A DNA stretch of 34,894 nucleotides from the NCBI GenBank assembly GCA_016218665.1, contig JACRDI010000030.1:1-34894 (forward strand). Reading direction: 5' to 3'. Shown here one piece after another: positions 7,513-15,138 of this stretch. The translations under genes were made by a program, and so were the position numbers. Below the pieces are notes generated by a model, which saw only the letters and a list, made by a program, of their open reading frames with translations, was not told the origin of the DNA and made no database searches. Origin of the DNA: Desulfovibrio sp. Its GTDB lineage: Bacteria; Desulfobacterota; Desulfovibrionia; Desulfovibrionales; Desulfovibrionaceae. Numbering within the stretch: position 1 is the first letter of the stretch; each line of letters starts with the position of its first letter.

Positions 7513-9253
7513 GGGGCGTCCTCGCTTGATTCAGCATGGCGCGGGCCTTGTCCAGCTGTGCCTGGCGACGGGTCCGCGCGTCGTCGCCGCAGTCGGCGTT
7601 GGCCGCGAACACACGCCGGGCCTCGGCCCCGCGCAGAAATTCGTTGAGCAGGATGAAACACCATTTGATTGCGTAGAGGGGATACACCGCAGTCACGCGC
7701 TTGGGCAAGCCGGGATCGCCCCCGGGACCGGCGAAGCGCGCCAGAAAGCCATCGGAGAAGCGCCGGCGCAGCTCCTCGGGCAGGCCCATGGCCGGGTGCA
7801 GCAGGAAGTCGCACAGGGTCTTGGCCGGGTCGTCCCAGCCGAAATACTCGAAGTCCACGAAGGAGAGGCCGGTCTCCGAGCGCAGGGCGTTGTGCAGGCC
7901 GAAGTCCGAGGGGGACAGGGTGCGTTTGTCCTGGGGCAGCTCCTGTTCCGGGTCGCCCAGAAGGCCGTGCGCCCGCTCCAGGCTGGCTTCCATGAAGGGG
8001 ACGAGCTCCTCCGCGAGAAAGGCGGCCAGTTCCGCGCCCAGGCAGGCATCCTTGGGCACGGCCAGAAGGGCCTCCAGCCTGCCGCGCAGGTTGGCGGCCA
8101 GGGCGGCCAGGGAGAAGCAGGCCTCGGAGGCGGGCGGAATCCTTGCGGCGGCCTCCGCCTGCAGCTGGCCGGAGAGGGTGCGCAGGCCGTCCAGGAACTC
8201 CAGGCAGGCGTCCATGTCGGCTTCCGCCTGCGCCGGGGTTGCCGGGGTGGTGCTGGCCTGCACGCCGGGAAGAAAGCTGTACAGCGCCAGGCCCCTGGCC
8301 GGGTCCTTGTCCACGGGCCGGGCCACGAAGGGGGCCAGCCGGGGCTGGGCGGCAAGCAGCGAGAGCGCCCGCCATTCCGCGCCCAGGCGGTCGCGGGGGT
8401 CGTCCTGGTGCAGGTGGTAGTGCTTGCCGGCGTAGGTCTTTCCGCCCGCCGTCCGCACGCGGTACACGCGGGAGTTGCGCCCGCCGTAGATGCGCGCGGC
8501 CGCGGTCACGGGCTCGCCGGCAAGGGCGGAGAAGTCCGGGGTCAGGCCCTTTTCCAGGTCGCCAAGGAGCGCGTCGGCGATCCGCGTCCAGGAGTCCAGG
8601 CGCGTCACGCCCGGCTGCTCTGCGGCGTCGCCCGCCGGGTCGTACAGGATGCGCGTGACGCCCTGCGGGAACGCGGGCTCGGCGAAGGTCTCCTCCAGGT
8701 CGTCCACGAAGTGCGTGCAGCCGAGCTGAGCGATGCGCGCCACCTTGGCCGCGCGCTCGGGCTCGAAGAAGACGTGCGCGGGGTGCAATCCCGTACCAGG
8801 GTCGAAGACCCCCTGGTCGCGCAGGAAGTCCATGGCCGCGAGGTGGAAGTCCGCGCCGTCGGAGTAGTTGTTGGCCACGCGCGTCTTGTGGCTCACGATG
8901 TACAGGGAGAAGATGGCCCCGGCGGCGCGCAGGGCCTTTACCCTGGCCAGAAAGTCCGCCACGCCGGGCATGAGCCGGGCGCGGGGCATGTGGGTGCCGT
9001 AGATGAGCGCCTGGAGCCTGCGCCACTGCTCTTCGCCCTCTTCGCCCTTGGCCCGCAGGGCGTCGCGCAGGGCGCGCTTGCCCAGGCCGAGAGAGCGGGC
9101 CGGCGGCGCCGGAGGGGGCAGATACCCCTCCGACACCGCCAGTTCGCAGAGCAGTTCGTCGTAGCCGACGAGGGTGTTGTCCAGATCGAGCCCGATGACG
9201 ATGCCGTCGGCGGGCGCGGGGGCTGGGCTGGTAAGGCCGTGGGCGCGGCTCAT
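7490..9253 (-). CDS. HAD-family phosphatase fused to an aminoglycoside/choline-kinase-like phosphotransferase
   Basis: The 587-residue protein has two catalytic domains. The N-terminal HAD domain begins with the nucleophile motif IGLDLDNTLVGYDELL (about residues 20-35). It continues with a Ser/Thr strand (FSLYIVSHKT) and an acidic motif (THFVDDLEET near residue 185). The second half opens with a kinase N-lobe (AARIYGGRNSRVYRV, then TYAGKHYHLHQDD). It ends in a catalytic loop LSPSDFGLHNAL and a metal-binding strand LSFVDFEYFGWDDPAK, the pattern of the APH/choline kinase fold. The usual HGD of APH is replaced by PSD. Together the domains could swap phosphate positions on a small sugar or polyol. 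It lies immediately upstream of the transketolase genes. The domain reading is good; the substrate is unknown. Confidence 0.8.
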   Translation of the reverse strand: MSRAHGLTSPAPAPADGIVIGLDLDNTLVGYDELLCELAVSEGYLPPPAPPARSLGLGKRALRDALRAKGEEGEEQWRRLQALIYGTHMPRARLMPGVADFLARVKALRAAGAIFSLYIVSHKTRVANNYSDGADFHLAAMDFLRDQGVFDPGTGLHPAHVFFEPERAAKVARIAQLGCTHFVDDLEETFAEPAFPQGVTRILYDPAGDAAEQPGVTRLDSWTRIADALLGDLEKGLTPDFSALAGEPVTAAARIYGGRNSRVYRVRTAGGKTYAGKHYHLHQDDPRDRLGAEWRALSLLAAQPRLAPFVARPVDKDPARGLALYSFLPGVQASTTPATPAQAEADMDACLEFLDGLRTLSGQLQAEAAARIPPASEACFSLAALAANLRGRLEALLAVPKDACLGAELAAFLAEELVPFMEASLERAHGLLGDPEQELPQDKRTLSPSDFGLHNALRSETGLSFVDFEYFGWDDPAKTLCDFLLHPAMGLPEELRRRFSDGFLARFAGPGGDPGLPKRVTAVYPLYAIKWCFILLNEFLRGAEARRVFAANADCGDDARTRRQAQLDKARAMLNQARTPHAADSLR

Positions 9254-9271
9254 GTGTTGCCGGCGTCCTTT

Positions 9272-10270
9272 CTATTTCAGCTTGATGGCCTGCATGAGCT
9301 TCACGTTGTAGTAGCTGATGTCGTCGAAGCTGTTGGGCAGCTTGCCCGCCTCGAAGGCCTTCTTCAGGTCCAGGATGGCCTCCTGGATGGTGTGCCTGGG
9401 TTCGAAGCCCAGCTCTTCCTTAATCTTGCGGCTGGACACATGGTAGCTGCGGTTGTCGTTGGTGGGGGTGGTCTCCACGGGAATGTCGCCGCCCAGGGTC
9501 TCGCGCACCATCTGCGCGATCTCCTTCACCTTGTAGTTCTCGTAGCCCACGTTGTAGATCTTCTTCTGGATCTTCTTGGGGTCCTGCTTCAGCATGAACA
9601 GGTACACCTCGCACATGTCCTCGATGTGCAGGTTGGGACGCTTCTGCTCGCCGCCGAACACCGTGATCTTGCCCTTGTTGATGGCGTGGTTGGTCAGGAT
9701 GTTCACGGTGAGGTCGAGGCGCATGCGCGGAGAGTAGCCGCACACGGTGCTGGGACGGATGGTGGTGACGATGAAGTCGTCCGTGGCGGCGGCGTTCAGG
9801 TACTCCTCGCACATGGCCTTGAACTTGGAGTAGTCGGTCAGCGGCTCAAGGGGCAGGTCCTCGGTCACCTCCGGGTCGTCCTTCAGGCCGTACACGCTGG
9901 AGCTGGAGGCGTAGATGAAGCGCTTCACGCCGTTTTTCTTGGAGATGTCCACCAGGGGCAGGAAGGCGTCGTAGTTGATGGAGCGGCCCAGGCTGGGGTC
10001 GAGCTCGTAGCTGGGGTCGTTTGATATGCAGGCCAGGTGGATGACGGCGTCGCAGCCGGGGATGTGCTTTTCCAGCAGGCTCACGTCGCGCAGGTCGCCC
10101 TTGATCTCGGTGAGCTTCGGGTGGCCCTTGCCGCCCAGGATCACGTCGTCGCCGTAGAGGTAGAGGTCCAGCACCTTGACGGCGTAGCCGGCGTCCAGGA
10201 GCTTGGGAACGAGCAGGGCGCCCACGTAGCCTGCGCCGCCGGTGACGAAGATGGTCTTGATGTCGCTCAT
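9272..10270 (-). CDS. NAD-dependent epimerase/dehydratase (extended SDR)
   Basis: The 332-residue protein has the Rossmann motif TGGAGYVGALL near residue 10, Asp at the end of strand 2 (VLDLYLYGDD), DAVIHLACISNDPS, SSSSVYG, and the catalytic Tyr-Lys pair in DYSKFK. RPSTVCGYSPRMRLD and FGGEQKRPNLHIEDM match the nucleotide-sugar binding part. It should act on an NDP-sugar as epimerase, dehydratase or reductase. The ATG at 10270 was chosen because the SDR motif starts nine residues later and AGGA lies eight bases upstream. It sits downstream of a 163-base gap, the only sizeable one in the operon, which holds a possible internal promoter. The sugar cannot be assigned. Confidence 0.9.
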   Translation of the reverse strand: MSDIKTIFVTGGAGYVGALLVPKLLDAGYAVKVLDLYLYGDDVILGGKGHPKLTEIKGDLRDVSLLEKHIPGCDAVIHLACISNDPSYELDPSLGRSINYDAFLPLVDISKKNGVKRFIYASSSSVYGLKDDPEVTEDLPLEPLTDYSKFKAMCEEYLNAAATDDFIVTTIRPSTVCGYSPRMRLDLTVNILTNHAINKGKITVFGGEQKRPNLHIEDMCEVYLFMLKQDPKKIQKKIYNVGYENYKVKEIAQMVRETLGGDIPVETTPTNDNRSYHVSSRKIKEELGFEPRHTIQEAILDLKKAFEAGKLPNSFDDISYYNVKLMQAIKLK

Positions 10271-10388
10271 GGTGTCAGTCCTGTGCTGATGGTTTCGGCC
10301 GGAACGCCTCCGGCCCGGTTCACTGTGGTTCGTGCGCGGCGGGGGGAAAGGCTTTCCCGGCCCTGGCGGCGCGCTGGCGGTCTTGCAA

Positions 10389-10417
10389 AGACTAGTCCAG
10401 GCGCAGGCCCAATGCAA
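10389..10417 (-). promoter_or_regulatory. Possible internal sigma70 promoter before the SDR gene
   Basis: On the minus strand TTGCAT (10412-10417) and TAGTCT (10389-10394) are 17 bases apart, in the only long gap of the operon. The hexamers are weak (three of six matches each), so this is only a candidate for separate transcription of the SDR and the genes after it. A 7-bp inverted repeat (10297-10315) follows in the leader. Confidence 0.35.
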
Positions 10418-10433
10418 CCGCGGCCGCGCGGAG

Positions 10434-11912
10434 CTAGATGATCTTGCGCTCCAGTCCGAGTTTCTGGCGCACCTCAATGCTCAGCGCCTTGCCCAGCATG
10501 CGGAACTTGGTGGGGAGCTGGCCTTTGATGGGGAAAATATACTTGGAGTACAGGTAGCTTTTGGCCAGCACGTGCACCAGGGAGTAGATGCCCAGGGGCG
10601 GGGAGTTCTGCGCCAGCCACCAGAGGAAGGGCTTGAGCAGCGGGTATTTGCACATGGTGGGCCAGAAGTTGGAGAGGTTCCACTGGGTGGCGCGCTCCCG
10701 GTCGGTGAAGCCCTTGAGCTGGGACATCTGCTGCAGCGAGACGCCGGAGTCCTCCAGGCTGTCGGGCAGCAGGCCCTCCCGTTCGCAGTAGTCGTGGATG
10801 GCCGTGCGCGGAAAAGGGAACAGGATGGCCGCGCCGGCGAAATCCGCCCCGCCGCTGATGCTGAGCTCAAGGCCGATGCGCTCGTCCTCCAGGGTGCTGG
10901 TGGGCACGCCCAGAATCTGGCTGGTCATGACGTTCAGACCATAGGACTTGATGAGTTGCAGGCGTTCGCGGATCTGGTCGTTGGTCAGCGCCATGTCGCG
11001 GGTGAGGATGTCGCGGCGGATGCGCGGGTTGGCCGACTCGATGGACATGCTGATGGACACGCAGCCCGCTTCCTTCAAGAGCCGTACGCGCTCGTCATTG
11101 ACGATCTCGAAGCGCTGCAGGCAGTTGAAGGGCACGCCGATCTCCTGCTTGTAGCGCGCGCTGAACTCGCGCAGCCAGGAGGTCTTTGCGGCGAAGAGGT
11201 CGTCCTCGAACTTGATGAAGTGCAGGGGGTACTTGGCCTTCACCCCGGCGATCTCGCGTATGACGCGGTCCACGCTGTGATGGCGGTAGTGCTTGCCGAA
11301 GCCCGAGTACAGCTCCTTGAGCGAGTTGTTGTGGCAATACGCGCAGGAGAACGGGCAGCCGCGACTGGCCATGAAGGTCTTGATGGGGCTCTTGCCCAGA
11401 TCCGTGCTGTCGAAGATCAGACTGCGGTCGGGCATGGGCAGGTCGTCCAGGTCGCTGGGCGGGTGCCGCACAGGGTTGCGCGTCGTCTTGGACCAGAGGT
11501 TTTGGATCTTTTCCAGGTCGCCGCCGGCGGCCATGGTGTTCAGGAACTCGGCGAAGAACTCCTCGCCCTCGCCCCGGCAGATGTAGTCCAGCCCCTCCTC
11601 CTCTATGACCTCGGGAAAGTAGGTGGGGTGCGTGCCGCCCATGAGGGATACGAACTGGTAGCGTTCCTTCATCCAGCGGTTGATCTTGAGGTAGGTGGGC
11701 GCGTCTGTGCTCATGGCCGAGTAGCACACGAGGCTGGGCTTCACCCGCTCCATCACCTCGCCGATGGTGCGCTGGTCGAAGACCACGAAGTGCGGGGTCC
11801 AGCCCACGTTCTTGGCCACGGCGGACAAAAACGCCGTGCCGAAGTGGTCGATGAAGTCCACGTACTGGGTGACGAAGATGAGGTGCTTGTTCACTGCGGG
11901 CGTGCTGGTCAT
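10434..11912 (-). CDS. B12-binding-domain radical SAM protein
   Basis: The 492-residue protein has an N-terminal cobalamin-binding-like Rossmann domain (about residues 1-150: LIFVTQYVDF, KPSLVCYSAMS, FVSLMGGTHPTYFPE, GLDYICRGEGEE). A radical SAM core follows, with the cluster-binding CPFSCAYCHN (CX3CX2C) near residue 180, then FIKFEDDLFAAK and VSISMSIESANPRIR. The C-terminal 150 residues are helical and partly hydrophobic. No His in a DXHXXG cobalamin motif is visible, so B12 may not bind through a lower His ligand. Members of this class carry out methylations, ring contractions and oxidations in natural product and hopanoid pathways. The gene's ATG overlaps the upstream stop by four bases. 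A difficult carbon-skeleton change on the sugar or its lipid carrier is a reasonable guess. Confidence 0.87.
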   Translation of the reverse strand: MTSTPAVNKHLIFVTQYVDFIDHFGTAFLSAVAKNVGWTPHFVVFDQRTIGEVMERVKPSLVCYSAMSTDAPTYLKINRWMKERYQFVSLMGGTHPTYFPEVIEEEGLDYICRGEGEEFFAEFLNTMAAGGDLEKIQNLWSKTTRNPVRHPPSDLDDLPMPDRSLIFDSTDLGKSPIKTFMASRGCPFSCAYCHNNSLKELYSGFGKHYRHHSVDRVIREIAGVKAKYPLHFIKFEDDLFAAKTSWLREFSARYKQEIGVPFNCLQRFEIVNDERVRLLKEAGCVSISMSIESANPRIRRDILTRDMALTNDQIRERLQLIKSYGLNVMTSQILGVPTSTLEDERIGLELSISGGADFAGAAILFPFPRTAIHDYCEREGLLPDSLEDSGVSLQQMSQLKGFTDRERATQWNLSNFWPTMCKYPLLKPFLWWLAQNSPPLGIYSLVHVLAKSYLYSKYIFPIKGQLPTKFRMLGKALSIEVRQKLGLERKII

Positions 11913-12889
11913 GCGGCGGGCCTCACAAGGGCGGTCCAGAGTTCGGGCACGGACTCGTCGTGCCGGGCGCGGCAGTAGAAGCTTTCGCCCCCGTCGGCCA
12001 CGGTGCGGGCGAGCATGGTCTTCCAGGGGCGGAAATAGTAGGCCGCGCTGCCTTTGGGGGCCTCTGCGCGGGTGTCCTCGGGCAGGTCGTGCAGGTCACA
12101 CACCAGCGAGGTGAAGCGGCGGATCTCGCGGCCCTCCTGGGCGGCCACGTTGCGCACCATGGCCAGGGCCTTCAGGTAGACCTCGGGCGCCATCACCGCG
12201 CTGCCGAAGTTCATCACCACCCCGCCCTCAAGCTTCTCCAGCCCGGCCGCGTAGATGAGGAAATCGCGCTGGCTGGTCGCGCCGTGTGCCGCGCCGTCGA
12301 AGTTGGGGTGCTGGTGGATGATGTCCTGGCCGATGGAGACGTGCGCGGTGACGGGGATGCCCAACTCGTAGGCGGCGGCCACCAGGGAGAGGTCCTTGTG
12401 CGGGTAGTCTCCGCCGGCGATCTCCCGGCCGAGGCTCTCGCCCAGGCCCAGGCCCTCGGCGTTGCCGCGGGCCACGATGTCGTTGATGCGTCCGGTCTCG
12501 GTCCACAGGCCGAACTGGCCGTTTTTGATGTACCGGGCCACGCTCTCTGTGGTGGCGCCGATGAGGGCCAGCTCGAAGTCGTGGATGAGGCAGGCTCCGT
12601 TCACCGCGATCTGGCTGATGAAGCCCTGGCGCAGCATGTCGATGAGATAGGGCTGCACGCCGCTTCGAAGCACGTGCGCGCCCATCATGAGCACGCGGGC
12701 CGCGCCCGCCCGTTTCGCGGCGTGAAGGCGCTTCGCCACTTCGGCCAGGGCCGGGCGCACGCTGGGAGCGGGCGCGGGAGGCTTCTGCGCCGGGCAGGCG
12801 GCCAGGGCGAAGTCCAGGTCGTGCGCACGCTCTGCCAGGGGCAGCCGCCGCAGGCGGCTCGTGTCGAACAGGCGGTGGCGCGTTCCCAT
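11909..12889 (-). CDS. Deoxyhypusine-synthase-like protein of unknown function
   Basis: The 326-residue protein matches no named bacterial enzyme that I recognise with certainty. Several segments line up in order with deoxyhypusine synthase: LMMGAHVLRSGVQPYL, FISQIAVNGACLIHDFELAL, GRINDIV, ELGIPVTAHVSIGQDII, and VVMNFGSAVMAPEVYLKAL. Those correspond to its NAD-binding strands and helix caps. Near the C-terminus is RPWKTMLARTVADGGESFYC, with a Lys where that family carries its catalytic Lys. Deoxyhypusine and homospermidine synthases transfer an aminobutyl group from spermidine via NAD. Here, inside a glycan operon and with no eIF5A partner, it may decorate a sugar or use the fold for another NAD reaction. 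It begins six bases after the kinase/cytidylyltransferase gene and its stop overlaps the radical SAM start. The fold assignment is from memory and is moderate. Confidence 0.6.
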   Translation of the reverse strand: MGTRHRLFDTSRLRRLPLAERAHDLDFALAACPAQKPPAPAPSVRPALAEVAKRLHAAKRAGAARVLMMGAHVLRSGVQPYLIDMLRQGFISQIAVNGACLIHDFELALIGATTESVARYIKNGQFGLWTETGRINDIVARGNAEGLGLGESLGREIAGGDYPHKDLSLVAAAYELGIPVTAHVSIGQDIIHQHPNFDGAAHGATSQRDFLIYAAGLEKLEGGVVMNFGSAVMAPEVYLKALAMVRNVAAQEGREIRRFTSLVCDLHDLPEDTRAEAPKGSAAYYFRPWKTMLARTVADGGESFYCRARHDESVPELWTALVRPAA

Positions 12890-12895
12890 GCCGGC

Positions 12896-14419
12896 CTACT
12901 TCAAGAGCGAGGTGAGGTATTTCTGCGTGCTCATGCGGTCGATGGCCTTCTTGTTGCCGATGACCCCTACCGCCAGGCCGCCCACCACGTTGCCCAGGAG
13001 CACGATGACCTCGCTGGGCACGCCGAGCGCCGCCGCCATGGAGCTGATGGCGAAGAACGCGTCGCCCGAGCCGATGCGGTCCACCACCTTCTGGGCGAAG
13101 GCGGGCACCTCCACCAGACCCTCGTCCGGGGTGTGGATGGTGCAGCCCTTCTTGCCGCGCGTCACGGCCAGAGCCTTGGTGCCCAGGCGCTTGGCCGCCT
13201 TTTCCATGATGGGCACCAGCGGGCCGGACAGGTCGCGGTCCTCCAGGCGCATCTCGGGCTCGGCCAGGCTCACGTAGTCGGCCCGCTCGTACCGGCCGAT
13301 GGTGTGGAAGCCCCGGTTGCCGGCGTTGGCCTGGGTGTTCACGGCCAGGAACTTGGCCTTCTTCTCCAGCATGCGGCGCATGGCCGGGGAGATGGTCCCG
13401 TGGCCGAAGTCCGCCGCGATGACCAGGTCGTAACCGTCCACCTCGGCCTCCACCGCGGCCACGAAGGCGGCGTCGTCGTCCGGCGGCAGGCCGGAGTCGT
13501 CCATGTGGTAGATCTCGATGAGCTTGTTGAGGGTGTAGCCCTCGATGTAGCGGCGTTTCTCGATGGTGGGCGCGCCCTTGTGCAGGGCCAGGTGCGGGCG
13601 CACCTGCGGGGCCAGGCTCTCGCGGATGAACTGTTCGCGTCCGCCCAATTCGCCGATGACGGTGAACAGGCGCACCTCTGCCGCGTAGGACGAGAGGTGG
13701 TTGGCCACGGCCAGCACGCCGCCGGCGAAGAGGTCGCTCGCGTCGTGCTTCAGCGCCAGCACGGGCTCCTTGCTGGAAGAGCCGATGACGTTGCAGTAGT
13801 GGTAGTCGTCCAGGATGGTGTCGCCCAGGACCAGGACTTTGAGGTCCCTCATGCCGTCCAGCACCTTCACTATGTCCGCCTCGCTGTAGCGCAGGCGGAA
13901 GACGTTCAGGTACTGCTGCACCTCCTCGGGGAAGGTGGACAGGAAGCGGTTGATGAGGTTGGTGGAGCTGAAGACCACGTCCTTGGAGAAGGCCATTTCC
14001 GCGCCGATCTCCCTGGCCACATTCTCCTCGGCCTGGAGCTTGCCCGTGGCGTCGCTTTTGGCGTCCTTGAAGTCCGAGCCCTTGCAGTACACGTCGGGCC
14101 GGATGGCGCGCAGGGTCTCCTCGGCAGTGGGCCAGAGGTTGATGGCCACGCCGTCCACGCAGTCCAGGCTGGCGATGGCCTCGGCCCGCAGGTTTTCGTT
14201 GAAGGCCGGCCGGTGCGGCCCCTTGTCCACGAAGCGGTCCGGGCTGATGGTGACGAAGAGCAGGTCGCCCATGGCCCTGGCCTGCCGCAGGTAGCGGATG
14301 TGCCCGATGTGCAGGAGATCGAAGCAGCCGTGGGCCAGCACGATCTTCTGCTTGCCCTTGGCCGCGGCGGCTTTCTTGGCCAGTTCCTCGAAGGGGACGA
14401 TCTTGCTCATGTTATGCAT
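12896..14419 (-). CDS. Bifunctional cytidylyltransferase-like / PfkB sugar kinase, domain order opposite to HldE
   Basis: The 507-residue protein has an N-terminal nucleotidyltransferase domain (residues about 25-165) with AHGCFDLLHIGHIRYL, holding the HXGH motif at 37-40, and YCKGSDFKD. A PfkB/ribokinase-type kinase follows (about 190-507) with VLVLGDTILDDYH, the substrate region DLFAGGVLAVANHLSSY, and the anion-hole/catalytic motif DRIGSGDAFF (usual GAGD becomes GSGD). The E. coli HldE enzyme that makes ADP-heptose has the kinase first and the nucleotidyltransferase second; here the order is reversed. It should phosphorylate a sugar phosphate and activate it with a nucleotide. AGGAG lies five bases before the ATG at 14419; a second ATG three codons later is poorly spaced. 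It is the first biosynthetic gene after greA. Confidence 0.85.
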   Translation of the reverse strand: MHNMSKIVPFEELAKKAAAAKGKQKIVLAHGCFDLLHIGHIRYLRQARAMGDLLFVTISPDRFVDKGPHRPAFNENLRAEAIASLDCVDGVAINLWPTAEETLRAIRPDVYCKGSDFKDAKSDATGKLQAEENVAREIGAEMAFSKDVVFSSTNLINRFLSTFPEEVQQYLNVFRLRYSEADIVKVLDGMRDLKVLVLGDTILDDYHYCNVIGSSSKEPVLALKHDASDLFAGGVLAVANHLSSYAAEVRLFTVIGELGGREQFIRESLAPQVRPHLALHKGAPTIEKRRYIEGYTLNKLIEIYHMDDSGLPPDDDAAFVAAVEAEVDGYDLVIAADFGHGTISPAMRRMLEKKAKFLAVNTQANAGNRGFHTIGRYERADYVSLAEPEMRLEDRDLSGPLVPIMEKAAKRLGTKALAVTRGKKGCTIHTPDEGLVEVPAFAQKVVDRIGSGDAFFAISSMAAALGVPSEVIVLLGNVVGGLAVGVIGNKKAIDRMSTQKYLTSLLK

Positions 14420-14449
14420 CGGCGCTCCTGCGGAGGTTGCGGCGCGGTT

Positions 14450-14944
14450 CTAGTCGCTTACGACGATGGCCGGGCCGTTGAACTCGATGGACAGGACCTC
14501 GTACTCCACGCGGCCTCGCGGCACCATGATGACCACCTCGTCGCCCTCGCTCTTGCCGAGCAGGGCCTGCCCCACGGGGGAGAGGATGGACACGCTGCCC
14601 TTGCAGAAGCCGGTCTCGTCCGGCCCCAGCAGGGTGTAGCGCTTCTTTTCGCCGCTTTCCACGTCTTCAAGCTCCACCGTGGCGCCGAAGCTGATCTTGT
14701 CGCCGCCCAGGGTGTTCATGTCGATGACGTTGTAGTTGGCCATGCGCGATTCGATGAAATTGATGCGCGCCTCCATCATGCCCTGGCGCTCGCGGGCGGC
14801 GTGGTAGCCGCCGTTCTCGCGCAGATCGCCTTCCTCGCGGGCCAGGCGGATGGCTTCGGAAACCTCGGGGCGCTGCTTTTTCAGGCTCTCAAGTTCTTTC
14901 TTCATGAGCTTGTAGCCTTCCTGGGAAATGGGGATGCTGGACAT
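14450..14944 (-). CDS. greA: Transcription elongation factor GreA
   Basis: This 164-residue secondary-channel factor rescues backtracked RNA polymerase by stimulating transcript cleavage. The N-terminal coiled coil is visible (QEGYKLMKKELESLKKQ), with the acidic tip EEGDLRENGGYHAARERQ holding the Asp and Glu that act in catalysis. The C-terminal FKBP-like domain contains LLGPDETGFCKGSVSILSPVGQALLGKSEGDEV. The usual ENAEYHAARE sequence reads ENGGYHAARE here. The start at 14944 (MSSIPIS) gives the normal family length; the frame stays open upstream but that part is non-coding leader. It has its own promoter and leader hairpin. Only 30 bases, with no visible terminator, separate it from the glycan genes, so read-through into them is likely. 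Confidence 0.96.
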   Translation of the reverse strand: MSSIPISQEGYKLMKKELESLKKQRPEVSEAIRLAREEGDLRENGGYHAARERQGMMEARINFIESRMANYNVIDMNTLGGDKISFGATVELEDVESGEKKRYTLLGPDETGFCKGSVSILSPVGQALLGKSEGDEVVIMVPRGRVEYEVLSIEFNGPAIVVSD

Positions 14945-15014
14945 GAATGCCTCGCTGAAATCAGACGGCCGTGGGGGCGGCCGCCGCTTTGGGTCTTGGG
15001 CAAAACGACAGGAA

Positions 15015-15036
15015 GCCTGCGGGACCTCCCGCAGGC
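15015..15036 (-). promoter_or_regulatory. Leader hairpin upstream of greA, possible attenuator
   Basis: Two perfect 10-base arms (15015-15024 and 15027-15036, GCCTGCGGGA and its complement) with a 2-base loop lie in the greA leader, about 15-35 bases after the predicted transcription start. On the minus strand the stem is followed by TTCCTGTCGTTTT, a weak U-rich run. The E. coli greA leader also ends in a terminator that yields short RNAs, so partial termination here is plausible. The U-run is broken, so efficiency would be low. Confidence 0.55.
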
Positions 15037-15057
15037 CGCCTGCGCACATTCCTCACG

Positions 15058-15086
15058 AACATAGAGCAACCCCGGCGGAGGGTCAA
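15058..15086 (-). promoter_or_regulatory. Sigma70-type promoter of greA and probably the glycan operon
   Basis: On the minus strand TTGACC (15081-15086) and TATGTT (15058-15063) are separated by exactly 17 bases. Five of six and four of six positions match the consensus. Transcription would start near 15050, leaving a leader of about 105 bases before the greA ATG. No other good promoter is seen before the glycan genes. Confidence 0.7.
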
Positions 15087-15138
15087 GCGCGCCCCCGCCG
15101 GACAAGATGCCGCGGCCTCTGCCGGGCCGCCGCCGGAG

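Noticed and set aside
7367..10024. Long plus-strand open frame opposite the SDR, HAD-kinase and transketolase genes
   Set aside because: Same cause; the minus strand carries clear catalytic motifs throughout.
11960..15064. Very long open frame on the plus strand opposite the glycan operon and greA
   Set aside because: It mirrors well-identified minus-strand genes; its translation is Ala/Gly/His/Val-rich with no domain. GC-rich codon use keeps the opposite frame open.
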